Assembly (NCBI GenBank): GCA_965660935.1
Contig: CBFIBR010000007.1
Location: forward strand, 1 to 64,000
Direction: 5' to 3'
DNA length: 64,000 nt
Origin: UBA1172 sp002457135
GTDB taxonomy: Bacteria; Pseudomonadota; Alphaproteobacteria; Puniceispirillales; UBA1172
Shown here piece after piece: positions 1 to 7,629 of the stretch. The notes under the pieces were generated by a model. The model was not told the origin of the DNA. It saw only the letters and a program-made list of their open reading frames with translations, and did not search any database. How positions within the stretch are numbered: position 1 is the first letter of the stretch; the number at the start of each line of letters is the position of its first letter. A program made the position numbers and the translations under genes.

Positions 1-56
1 ATTATCGCCGCTGCCGCCAGACATTTGCCCATCATCGGGATGGAATAGTAAAAATA

Positions 57-78
57 AGCGAAAGGCTGCCCTTTCGCT
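57..78. other. Stem-loop at left edge
   Basis: AGCGAAAG (57-64) pairs perfectly with CTTTCGCT (71-78) across a six-base loop. Read on the minus strand it is followed by TATTTTTA, as in an intrinsic terminator, but no minus-strand gene ends here. On the plus strand it lies just after a stop codon (TAG, 46-48) closing an open frame that enters from the left edge (last residues IIGME), so it may instead mark the end of a plus-strand gene lying outside the window. The 15-codon tail is too short to identify. Confidence 0.3.
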
Positions 79-193
79 GAAACATGGCGAAATATAGCCA
101 CTTGGCCCCTATTGTCAAGCGTTCTGTCGTAAAACCATGACGGGGTCCGGGATCACGGTTTAGAGGCTGTTTTGTAGCCCGCCAGTGATCCTC

Positions 194-222
194 TTGCAAG
201 CCTCGCTGCAAAAGGGTAGACA
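194..222 (+). promoter_or_regulatory. Candidate promoter of tRNA-Ser
   Basis: TTGCAA (194-199) and TAGACA (217-222) are separated by 17 bases, a housekeeping-sigma arrangement, about 30 bases before the mature tRNA. A perfect GC palindrome, GCCCCTGAGGGGC at 232-244, lies between it and the tRNA and would be in the 5' leader. Position and spacing are seen; promoter function is inferred. Confidence 0.4.
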
Positions 223-251
223 GGGTTTCGCGCCCCTGAGGGGCAGGGACT

Positions 252-341
252 GGAGAGGTGGCAGAGTGGTTGAATGCGCCGGTCTCGAAAACCGGTATGG
301 GTGCAAGCCCATCGAGGGTTCGAATCCCTCTCTCTCCGCCA
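252..341 (+). tRNA. tRNA-Ser(CGA)
   Basis: A 90-base class II tRNA with the 3' CCA encoded. The acceptor stem GGAGAGG (252-258) pairs with TCTCTCC (331-337), with one G-U pair. The anticodon stem-loop has loop CTCGAAA, giving anticodon CGA, which reads UCG serine codons. The long variable arm (GGGTGCAAGCCC region) is typical of tRNA-Ser, and the T arm carries GGTTCGAATCC. Confidence 0.97.
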
Positions 342-591
342 ACCCTCACTATCTATCTTTGATGAAAGCTGCTGTCTCTAAACAGCGCTAACCGGCGACT
401 TCCAGCCGGATTGCTGATGTTCAAGCATAACCTGATTTCTTTAAATAAAATTAACATCCCTGAGCAATTTTTTGAAAATGCTTACATGGTTTTGTGCAGG
501 GCTGTATCCATTTGGCAGAGGCTGGATTATGCGTTATGGTCTAACGCAATGTATCTATTGGCATAAATAGGCCTTTAGGGGGGAGAATATC
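342..591. other. Intergenic region with inverted repeats
   Basis: About 250 bases between tRNA-Ser and the DUF898 gene, locally AT-rich (430-480). It contains short inverted repeats: CCGGC/GCCGG around 391-408 and a perfect GCGTTA-TGGTC-TAACGC hairpin or operator-like site at 531-547. The second lies 45 bases before the likely start of the next gene and could be a regulator site or a leader hairpin. No ORF or known RNA motif is recognised. Confidence 0.4.
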
Positions 592-598
592 ATGCCCA

Positions 599-1711
599 TT
601 GAAAAAAAACCGTCCTGGAGGTGATGCCGCCATTAATTCGAACGCTGATGACAATACCGCTGAAACAGGGAATACACCGGCATCAGGCAACCCGGGCTAT
701 CAGCCCATTCAGTTCAAGGGCCATGCCCGCGAATATTTCGGGATCTGGCTGACAACATTGCTGCTGACGGTGATCACGCTGGGGATATATGGTCCCTGGG
801 CCAAGGTTCGGCGGAAAAACTATTTCCACAACAACACCGCCATCCATGGTTATGGATTTGGCTATCACGCCACCGGCTGGCAGATTCTAAAGGGGCGTGT
901 CCTGATACTGCTGATGATTGGTCTCGCCAATGTGGCCGGGTACATTGACCCTTATTTCACCATCGCAACAGCCTTGGTCTTTTTCTTCCTGATCCCATGG
1001 GCGCTCAACCGCTCGCTTCGGTTTAATGCGCGCAACACATCATGGCGCAATGTCCGGCTGCAATGGCATGGAACCTATGGTGGCATGATGGTGATGACCT
1101 ATCTGGTCCCGCTGGTGAGCATCCTCAGCGCGGGCATTCTGATGCCGGTGATGTCGCGCCTGTCGCTGAAATATTTCACCAATAAACACCATTTCGGCAC
1201 GATGCCTTTTGAAGCGGATATGGAAATCGGTCAGGCCTATACGGCTTTCTTCTGCGGTATTCTGCTGGCGTTTGTGGTGGTACTGGCCATGCTTGCACCC
1301 GCCTATGCTATCCCACGGCTGTTCCTGAGTGGCGATAATCAGTTTATCGGGAGTACTTTGGGGATATTAACCATGATCCCGATTTTTTTCTTTGTCTTTG
1401 CGATCACCTTTCAGGCGATGTGCCGCAACTACATGTTGCAGAACCTGCACCTGGGTTCCATTGCCCGGTTTGACTCTTCCATCAATCCGGTTGTGCTGGT
1501 CTGGATCATGCTCAGCAATGTTGTTGTGGTGATACTGACCCTCGGGATGATGGTGCCATGGGCCTATGTTCGTCTTTATGATTATTTCTGTTCACACACG
1601 GAATATGCAATCACCGGTGATATCAATAGTTTCATCGATGTGGAAACCCGCAATCAGGGTGCCTTTGGAGAAGAATTTGCTGACATGGAAGGGCTTGAAT
1701 TCGGGTTCTAG
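599..1711 (+). CDS. DUF898 (YjgN-like) multi-pass membrane protein
   Basis: 370 residues from the first in-frame codon, a TTG at 599. After a polar N-terminus of about 35 residues come repeated hydrophobic segments, with the family's GIYGPWAKVR-type motif near residue 70. YjgN/DUF898 proteins are inner-membrane proteins of unknown function, often beside an M48 protease as here. The start is odd: the strong ribosome site GGGGGGAG (about 577-584) stands correctly spaced before ATG 592, but that ATG is in another frame and hits TGA at 622. Removing one A from the run of eight A at 602-609 would join ATG 592 to this frame. It is therefore either an indel in the assembly or a slippage-controlled start. 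The stop codon lies in a tandem 15-bp duplication. Confidence 0.8.
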   Translation: MKKNRPGGDAAINSNADDNTAETGNTPASGNPGYQPIQFKGHAREYFGIWLTTLLLTVITLGIYGPWAKVRRKNYFHNNTAIHGYGFGYHATGWQILKGRVLILLMIGLANVAGYIDPYFTIATALVFFFLIPWALNRSLRFNARNTSWRNVRLQWHGTYGGMMVMTYLVPLVSILSAGILMPVMSRLSLKYFTNKHHFGTMPFEADMEIGQAYTAFFCGILLAFVVVLAMLAPAYAIPRLFLSGDNQFIGSTLGILTMIPIFFFVFAITFQAMCRNYMLQNLHLGSIARFDSSINPVVLVWIMLSNVVVVILTLGMMVPWAYVRLYDYFCSHTEYAITGDINSFIDVETRNQGAFGEEFADMEGLEFGF

Positions 1712-1726
1712 GAATTCGGGTTCCAG
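1697..1726. repeat. 15-bp tandem duplication over a stop codon
   Basis: GAATTCGGGTTCTAG (1697-1711) is followed immediately by GAATTCGGGTTCCAG (1712-1726), 14 of 15 bases identical. The first unit contains the TAG stop of the DUF898 gene; the second fills the gap to the GTG of the protease gene. Confidence 0.9.
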
Positions 1727-1729
1727 ACG

Positions 1730-2767
1730 GTGGCGATGCGTATCACTGGCGAATATTTTGAACCGAGATCATCGCGTGGCCAACCCGCAGAGCTGGAATT
1801 TTCATCGGGAAAGCTCTGGCTTGATCCTGACCCGGGTGGTGATGGCAGCAAGACTGTTCAGGTCACCATCACCAAGGTTCAGGGCAGGAATGATATCTAT
1901 TTCACCAGCGGTCGGTATTTCCATGCCCATGATGATCTCCCGGCGGGGCTGAGGCGAATGGCACAGTCTCGACTGGAGAATGCCATCAGCTGGCTGACGG
2001 TGTTCAGGCCAATGCGCATGCTGGTGCTTTTCCTGATTATCGTGACCACCCTGGCAGGGTTCAGGCTGGCCTTTGCGAGTTTTACGGAGCTGACCATTGC
2101 AACCTTCCCCCGGGATTGGGAAACAGAGATCGGGTCGACGGCGTTTGAGCGATTTGACCCCCTGGCGTTTAGGCATAGCCAGATTTCCCGTTCCTATAAA
2201 GACTCCCTGACCGATGAGGGGGCGAAAATGGCCGAAGCCGCTGGCATCAAGCCCGCCCCCGACATCCTCTTTCGAAAAGCCAAATTCATGGGGGCCAATG
2301 CGCTTGCGTTTCCCGGCGGGCCGGTGGTGCTGACCGACCAGCTCATTTTTGCCCTGACAAGACAGGAAGTGCTGGCCGTCATCGCCCATGAGCTGGCGCA
2401 TATTGAGCTGAGGCATTCGCTCCATCAGGTGATCAAGGTGGCCGGTGTTTCCACGCTGGCGCTGATCGTCTTTGGTGCCGAGGACATCATCATTGAAAAC
2501 CTGGCAGCAGGGGTGATCACGACCTGGTATCTCGGCAACAGCAGGGATTTTGAACGTGAAGCGGATCAGCGGGCAATCGAAATCCTTGAAGCTTCAGGAC
2601 ACGACCCGGCCACGCTGGCCAAGGCCCTGAAGACCTTGTATGAGGTGATCTGTGACCAACAACAACTGAGCACCGAGGCTTGCGAAGCCCAGGGCAGTCA
2701 TCATTGGCTGTCCACCCATCCCGGTTTCAGGGAGCGGATCATCGCTGCCGGTGGTGAGGTGGATTAG
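1730..2767 (+). CDS. M48 family zinc metalloprotease
   Basis: 345 residues with GTG start at 1730 (an ATG two codons on is an alternative). The N-terminal 90 residues are a soluble domain of the type found in DUF898-linked M48 proteins, followed by one membrane segment (about 95-115) and the peptidase domain. The zinc site is HELAH (H220, E221, H224), with the third ligand in FEREAD (E275). M48 enzymes of this type are membrane-anchored endopeptidases in envelope or membrane-protein quality control. It follows the DUF898 gene by 18 bases, so the two are probably co-transcribed. Its 3' end overlaps the convergent M19 gene by four bases. Confidence 0.88.
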   Translation: MAMRITGEYFEPRSSRGQPAELEFSSGKLWLDPDPGGDGSKTVQVTITKVQGRNDIYFTSGRYFHAHDDLPAGLRRMAQSRLENAISWLTVFRPMRMLVLFLIIVTTLAGFRLAFASFTELTIATFPRDWETEIGSTAFERFDPLAFRHSQISRSYKDSLTDEGAKMAEAAGIKPAPDILFRKAKFMGANALAFPGGPVVLTDQLIFALTRQEVLAVIAHELAHIELRHSLHQVIKVAGVSTLALIVFGAEDIIIENLAAGVITTWYLGNSRDFEREADQRAIEILEASGHDPATLAKALKTLYEVICDQQQLSTEACEAQGSHHWLSTHPGFRERIIAAGGEVD

Positions 2768-3798
2768 CCGATCTGCACCTTGATCTGCCTGAGCCAGTTG
2801 GTGGAGCAGATGCTGCTGATCAGCTCGTCGCCATAGCCTGCCTTTTCCATGGCCGCAACCAGTCTGGGCAGGCCGGTGCAGTCACCGATGGCTGACGGGA
2901 TGATGGCACCGTCAAAATCCGAGCCGAGGGCAACGCCCTCTTCCCCCAGGCTATCCAGCAAGGCATCAAGATGCCGGATCATGATATCGATATCGGTATC
3001 ACGGCTTTTGCGCCCATCCTCACGCAGGAAGCCTGAGGCAAAATTAAGCCCGACCAGCCCGCCGCTTTCGGCAATGGCCTCGAGTTGCCACGCGGTCAGG
3101 TTGCGCGGGCTTGCTGACAGGGCGTGGCAGTTGGAATGGGTGGCGATCAGCGGCCGGGTTGAGATCGCCGCAATATCGCGCATCCCGGCAGCGTTGAGAT
3201 GCGACAGGTCGAGCATGATACCAAGCTGGTCACAGGCACGGACCAGCTCCTTCCCCGCCCCGGTCAGCCCATCCCCCTGATCAGGCGACCCCGGGAAAGA
3301 CATCGGCACGCCATGGCCAAAGGCATTGCTGCGTGACCAGACAGGCCCGATGGAACGCAGGCCGAGCCGGTAATATTCCTCCAGATTACTGAGGTCGGGG
3401 AGTATCGCCTCGGCACCCTCAAAATGCAGGATAGCCGCCATGGCATCAGCCCCTTGGGCGCGGAGGATATCATCATGGCCGCGGCATTGCCTCAACAGGT
3501 CTGGATGCTGTGTGCTGATCGCATCGAGAATGCTGATCATCTCGCCCGTGGCGGTCTCGGCCCCCTTCTGGTCAAGCTCACCCTTGCGGAGGATGCTGGT
3601 ATTCTTGCCGCCGGTAGGGACGAAAATCGCGAAAAATCCGCCCATCAACCCGCCCTTGCGGGCGCGGATGGCATCAATATGGGTATCATCGCGGCCCTCG
3701 GTAAAGCCGGTCCCAGCGGCATCATCAGCCAGCCAGAGCCTGAGCAGGGTATCGTTATGCCCGTCAAAAACGGGGTACCCTTCAAAAACAGGGGGCAT
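2764..3798 (-). CDS. Membrane dipeptidase-like protein (peptidase M19)
   Basis: 344 residues from ATG 3798, chosen because it begins one base after the TGA of the upstream GH84 gene (TGACATG) and because homology starts here; a longer in-frame extension is not family-like. Binuclear zinc motifs are visible: GHND (H14, D16), a Glu in HFEGAEA, ATHSNCHAL and LGSDFDG near the C-terminus. M19 enzymes hydrolyse dipeptides, including ones with a D-residue at the C-terminal side. No signal peptide is seen, so a cytoplasmic role is likely. Translational coupling to GH84 and the cell-wall-recycling surroundings suggest it finishes digestion of stem-peptide fragments; the substrate is inferred. Confidence 0.88.
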   Translation of the reverse strand: MPPVFEGYPVFDGHNDTLLRLWLADDAAGTGFTEGRDDTHIDAIRARKGGLMGGFFAIFVPTGGKNTSILRKGELDQKGAETATGEMISILDAISTQHPDLLRQCRGHDDILRAQGADAMAAILHFEGAEAILPDLSNLEEYYRLGLRSIGPVWSRSNAFGHGVPMSFPGSPDQGDGLTGAGKELVRACDQLGIMLDLSHLNAAGMRDIAAISTRPLIATHSNCHALSASPRNLTAWQLEAIAESGGLVGLNFASGFLREDGRKSRDTDIDIMIRHLDALLDSLGEEGVALGSDFDGAIIPSAIGDCTGLPRLVAAMEKAGYGDELISSICSTNWLRQIKVQIG

Positions 3799-3799
3799 G

Positions 3800-4942
3800 T
3801 CAGTCTCGATTCCGGTGCGCAATATTGAGGAGGGGCGGCAGAACCTTGGCCTTGCGCAGATCATCCATCTGGCCCGCCTGATAGAGGATATCACCGCGCA
3901 GCCCCATAAGGAACGGGTACCATTCGCGTTGAAGCGGGGCTTTCCATCGCCATAACAGGGTCTCAAGCGCTGTCAGCCATTCATCGGCCATGGCCGGATC
4001 GGGCATCATCGGGGCCGGATCAGTGCGCGGGTCAGGCGGCAGATCGAAAAAGCCAGCGATGGTGAAAAACTCCTCAGGCACGCCATGGTCCAGCACCACC
4101 TGTCGCCATGCGCCCGTGTCATCACCGGCCTGCATCAGGGCCAGCAGCATGGCATCGGTATGCAGCATCCCGGCGGGGTTGAGCATCACCGCATCAGCAG
4201 CATCGCGGCCCCGGTAGCGCCCCAGGAACATTCTCCTCGGGCAATAGTCGTTGGCGTAGAGATTATCCCAGATGATGAGCTGTCCGGGGCTGATCCCCGC
4301 CGCTGTAATGCCCATGCTTTCGGGATCAATCACCGGGGCAACGATATGACTGCCGCAGGTGAACACCGTCACCCCAGCCATGAGGGTTTGGGCAAAAGCG
4401 GTGAGGTAGCCCTCTGCCCCCTCTGTAATCTCATCAGCGTAGATGCGCGGCACCACACTGACCGGGCAATCAAGATGGCCTGCCATTGCATTGGCCAGCG
4501 CGGCATGGGCCTCACCTTCATGGCTGAAACGGCCTTGCCTCCGGGTGAACAGCGGGTCGATATCATCAAGCAGCAGGCAGACCTGATCGGCCCCGGCGGT
4601 GATCAGCCTCTTGGCCTTGTCCCTCAGGATCGCGGTATCATGATCGCCGCCGGGGGCATCAAGGCTGGCGAAATCGAGATCAATCCCCGGGGCGATCCCC
4701 GCCATCACGGTAATACCTTGCTCCCTTGCGGCGGTGGTGAACGCCGTGAACCCCTGCCACCATTCCTGATCCCAGTCCTGCCGCCAGCGGATGCGGTGGC
4801 ACGCGTCTTCCTTGGGGGCGTAGAGGTAGGCGTTCATGCCGAGGTTATGCATTGTGCCGAGCAGGTCATGGCGTTCGGGCCATGACAGGAGGCGGCCATA
4901 ATAGCCTTCGATATAGCCGCGCACGGGTTGGGGCTTGGTCAT
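3800..4942 (-). CDS. GH84 beta-N-acetylglucosaminidase
   Basis: 380 residues. The N-terminal catalytic barrel begins with VRGYIEGYYGR and NAYLYAPKED, both GH84 signatures, and the Asp-Asp catalytic pair is in LLLDDID (D126, D127). GH84 enzymes use substrate-assisted catalysis to remove beta-linked GlcNAc; the family includes O-GlcNAcases and bacterial hexosaminidases. There is no signal peptide, so it should act in the cytoplasm. Its neighbours (AnmK, MurQ-like, AmpG, amidase) make GlcNAc-anhydroMurNAc a likely substrate, a job normally done by GH3 NagZ, which is not in the window. That assignment is inference; cleavage of GlcNAc from a protein or glycolipid is possible. It shares a 57-base divergent region with the PIG-L gene. 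Confidence 0.85.
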   Translation of the reverse strand: MTKPQPVRGYIEGYYGRLLSWPERHDLLGTMHNLGMNAYLYAPKEDACHRIRWRQDWDQEWWQGFTAFTTAAREQGITVMAGIAPGIDLDFASLDAPGGDHDTAILRDKAKRLITAGADQVCLLLDDIDPLFTRRQGRFSHEGEAHAALANAMAGHLDCPVSVVPRIYADEITEGAEGYLTAFAQTLMAGVTVFTCGSHIVAPVIDPESMGITAAGISPGQLIIWDNLYANDYCPRRMFLGRYRGRDAADAVMLNPAGMLHTDAMLLALMQAGDDTGAWRQVVLDHGVPEEFFTIAGFFDLPPDPRTDPAPMMPDPAMADEWLTALETLLWRWKAPLQREWYPFLMGLRGDILYQAGQMDDLRKAKVLPPLLNIAHRNRD

Positions 4943-4999
4943 CAGTCACCTTTTCGCTACTCTCTGAACAGTAAACAGCATTTTGCGGAGGTTTTGAAG

Positions 5000-5692
5000 G
5001 TGTTGACCATCACCGCTATCGGCGCCCATCCTGATGATATTGAAATCTTCATGTACGGGTTCCTCGCCGCCTGCCGGGACAGGGGGGATCAGATCAACCT
5101 GATCGTTGCCACCGATGGCGCGGCCGGGGGCGATGAACCCGGGCCGGAACTGGCGTGTCGCCGTGCCGGGGAGGCTCGGGACGGGTTGCAGCATCTGGGG
5201 GTGCCGCGCCTGCTTGACCTGCCTGATGGTCGCCTGGCTGAAACCGGCGGCGCGGCCGGTATGGTGAGGGAGGCTATTGCCTCAACCAGCCCTGACCTGA
5301 TCCTGACCCATGCCCCGGAAGATTATCATCCCGATCATCGGGCATTATCCGCCATGGTGGCTGATGCTGCATCTTTCCGTTGCCCGATCCTTTTTGCTGA
5401 TACGCTCATGGGGGTGGGGTTTGATCCTCAATTCTATGTTGATATCACCCCCCATGCGGCCGAAAAAGAAGCGGCTATCCTCGCGCACGGGAGCCAGCAG
5501 CCGGAACGTTTTGCCCGCGCTGCCGCTATCATGAACCGCTTTCGTGCGGCCCAGTGCAACGCGCCTGATGATCATCGGGCTGAGGCATGGCGACTGGAAA
5601 AGCGGTTCCCCTTTACCGATATTCGCCCCATGTTGCCGCCACCACCACCCTACAGGCCGTTCTATGTCCCGTCATCGGATGCCCTGATCTGA
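5000..5692 (+). CDS. PIG-L family N-acetylsugar deacetylase
   Basis: 230 residues from GTG 5000, chosen because GGAGG (4987-4991) sits eight bases upstream and the conserved domain starts at once. Zinc motif AHPDD (H10, D13) and the second site HPDH (H110, H113) are present. PIG-L/LmbE enzymes remove acetyl from N-acetylglucosamine-type sugars, for example GlcNAc-malate in bacillithiol synthesis or GlcNAc in GPI precursors. No signal peptide. It diverges from the GH84 gene across 57 bases and converges on anmK, so an action on free GlcNAc, GlcNAc-6-P or an amino sugar from wall turnover is plausible; NagA, the usual deacetylase, is not in the window. Confidence 0.85.
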   Translation: MLTITAIGAHPDDIEIFMYGFLAACRDRGDQINLIVATDGAAGGDEPGPELACRRAGEARDGLQHLGVPRLLDLPDGRLAETGGAAGMVREAIASTSPDLILTHAPEDYHPDHRALSAMVADAASFRCPILFADTLMGVGFDPQFYVDITPHAAEKEAAILAHGSQQPERFARAAAIMNRFRAAQCNAPDDHRAEAWRLEKRFPFTDIRPMLPPPPPYRPFYVPSSDALI

Positions 5693-5710
5693 AGATTATT
5701 CCGGCAAGAG

Positions 5711-5742
5711 ATTATTTGGGCAGTGAATTATTTGGGCAGGGT
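5711..5742. repeat. 16-bp tandem duplication at the anmK stop
   Basis: ATTATTTGGGCAG occurs at 5711-5723 and again at 5727-5739, a 16-base period. The second copy encodes the last residues and stop of anmK on the minus strand; the first fills the short space to the convergent PIG-L gene. Confidence 0.85.
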
Positions 5743-6825
5743 CAGCACCCCGCCTGTCATGGCGGCATCAACCCCGGTTGTGCCGGGGAAAGTGATGGGC
5801 AATCCCCTCCGGCTGCGTTCAGCCAGGAAGGCCATCAGTTCAGCCTCAATGAAATCACCGTTCAGGTCGGGATCATTCCCCCCGTGATCGTCAATAACAG
5901 TCACAGCGGCATCGGTGCGGGCGCGGATCATCGCCACCAGCACCGGGTTTCTGGCCCCGCCACCGCACAGCACCGCCGCCTTGATGCCCTTGAGCGAACG
6001 GGCGATGGACGCAGCGGTGAGGGCGGTTAGGCTTGCCATCCGGTCAGCATCAGCGCCTTCCGGCATTGTTCCGATGAGGTCAAAGACCCCGCCACGGTCG
6101 AGGGATTTGGCCCCCTCAAGCGCGAAATAAGGGTGGTCCAGCACGGTCTGGACCCAGGCTTCATCAAGTGATCCCTCACCTGCCAATGCGCCGTTGCGGT
6201 CGCATTCCTCGCCCAGCACCTGCCGCGCCAGTTGATCCATCAGGGCATTGCCCGGCCCGCTGTCAAAGCCGGTCAGGTTTTCGCCATCCCAGCGCGTCAT
6301 GTTGGTGATCCCGCCAATATTGGCGATCACCGCAGGCAGGGGCAGGTTGAGGGTTTCGATCAGCATGCGGTGATAGACCGGCGCAATCGGTGCGCCTTGC
6401 CCGCCCGCCGCCAGATCAGCCTGACGGAACTGATGCACCACCGGCAGGGTGAGCCGTTCGGCGAGCCGCTGCGCCTCCCCCATCTGGATTGAAAGCCCGT
6501 TTTCGGGGTCATGGAAAATCGTCTGGCCGTGAAAACCGATGCAATCGGGGCGGATGCCAGCCTGTTCCATCAGGGTTTCAACCACGCTGGCGTGGTCATC
6601 GGCAATCATCGTGTTGAGCATGGCGGTTTCATTAGCCGACAGGGCCTTATGATCCGCCATGGCGGCAAAGATCATCCGCCGTGTTTCATCCCGGTAGGGC
6701 AGGGTCAGGGCATGACCGGTGCGGGCCAGCATGGTGCCATCGGTTTTCACCAGGCTGGCATCAATACCGTCAATGCTGGTTCCGGCCATCAAGCCGATGA
6801 TGAAACAGGGCCTGGATGCCTGCAT
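5728..6825 (-). CDS. anmK: Anhydro-N-acetylmuramic acid kinase
   Basis: 365 residues, the normal length. The phosphate-binding motif GLMAGTSIDGIDA is at residues 11-23, and a GFHGQTI motif and the later GGGARNP sugar-kinase motif are present. AnmK hydrolyses the 1,6-anhydro ring and phosphorylates 1,6-anhydroMurNAc to MurNAc-6-phosphate in the cytoplasm. It diverges from the MurQ-like gene with only 42 bases between the start codons, so the two consecutive recycling enzymes probably share a promoter region. Confidence 0.95.
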   Translation of the reverse strand: MQASRPCFIIGLMAGTSIDGIDASLVKTDGTMLARTGHALTLPYRDETRRMIFAAMADHKALSANETAMLNTMIADDHASVVETLMEQAGIRPDCIGFHGQTIFHDPENGLSIQMGEAQRLAERLTLPVVHQFRQADLAAGGQGAPIAPVYHRMLIETLNLPLPAVIANIGGITNMTRWDGENLTGFDSGPGNALMDQLARQVLGEECDRNGALAGEGSLDEAWVQTVLDHPYFALEGAKSLDRGGVFDLIGTMPEGADADRMASLTALTAASIARSLKGIKAAVLCGGGARNPVLVAMIRARTDAAVTVIDDHGGNDPDLNGDFIEAELMAFLAERSRRGLPITFPGTTGVDAAMTGGVLTLPK

Positions 6826-6867
6826 GGTGGCTTCTCTTCGTGGTGATCGCGGTGTATCGTCATCATT

Positions 6868-7629
6868 ATGGCTGAAAACGATGAGACAACCGAATCCTTT
6901 CCCGATCCGTCACGCTGGCTTGATCACGCCTCCGATGCTGATGCGCTGGCTATCATGGCCGATGATCAGTCGGGTGCCATAGCAGCGATCAGGCATGCAA
7001 TGCCGGAAATCGAGGCAGCGGCAATGGCGGCATTCAACCGGCTTCACAGCGGATCAGGGCGGCTTATTTACGCCGGTGCCGGAACCTCGATCAGGATTGG
7101 TGTTCAGGACGGGGTTGAACTGACCCCGACCTTTGGCTGGCCACGCGACCGCACCGGCTTTCTGATCGCTGGCGGCCCCGATGCCCTGATGCGGTCGGTT
7201 GAGGGTGCGGAAGACAGTGCCGATGCCGGCATGGATGCGGTCAAGGCTGCATTGGTCAAGGCTGATGATGTGGTGATCGGGCTGGCGGCAAGCGGTTCAA
7301 CCCCCTTCACCTGCGCGGTGCTGTCAGAGGCCCGCAAACGCGGTGCGCTCAGCATCGGGATCGCCAACAACCCTGATGGCAGGGTTCAGGCTGTGGCCGA
7401 AATCGGCATCACGCTGGCAACAGGCGGTGAGGTGGTGGCCGGATCAACCCGCATGAAGGCAGGCACGGCCCAGAAAATATGCCTCAACATGATATCAACG
7501 CTGATCATGGTGCGGATGGGCAAGGTCCGCAACGGCATGATGGTGGCGATGCAGGCCAGCAACGCGAAATTAAGGCAACGCCAGAAACGGATTGATGCGG
7601 CGTTGCAATCCGGCATCACCCCTCAATAA
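6868..7629 (+). CDS. murQ: N-acetylmuramic acid 6-phosphate etherase-like SIS protein
   Basis: 253 residues with a full SIS sugar-phosphate domain. MurQ hallmarks are AGAGTS (near residue 70), GLAASGSTPF and GSTRMKAGTAQK. MurQ splits D-lactate from MurNAc-6-P to give GlcNAc-6-P. Two differences from the textbook enzyme: it is about 45 residues shorter, ending soon after the NAKLRQR helix and so lacking the C-terminal helical part, and the usual first motif of the family is reduced. Paired divergently with anmK, so etherase function is likely, but a related SIS sugar-phosphate enzyme cannot be excluded. Its 3' end overlaps the YkuD gene by 14 bases. Confidence 0.85.
   Translation: MAENDETTESFPDPSRWLDHASDADALAIMADDQSGAIAAIRHAMPEIEAAAMAAFNRLHSGSGRLIYAGAGTSIRIGVQDGVELTPTFGWPRDRTGFLIAGGPDALMRSVEGAEDSADAGMDAVKAALVKADDVVIGLAASGSTPFTCAVLSEARKRGALSIGIANNPDGRVQAVAEIGITLATGGEVVAGSTRMKAGTAQKICLNMISTLIMVRMGKVRNGMMVAMQASNAKLRQRQKRIDAALQSGITPQ

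Noticed and set aside
32..349. Minus-strand ORFs across tRNA-Ser with GEREGFEPS-like peptides
   Set aside because: These are translations of the antisense of tRNA-Ser, a well-known spurious protein type; no ribosome site or independent support.
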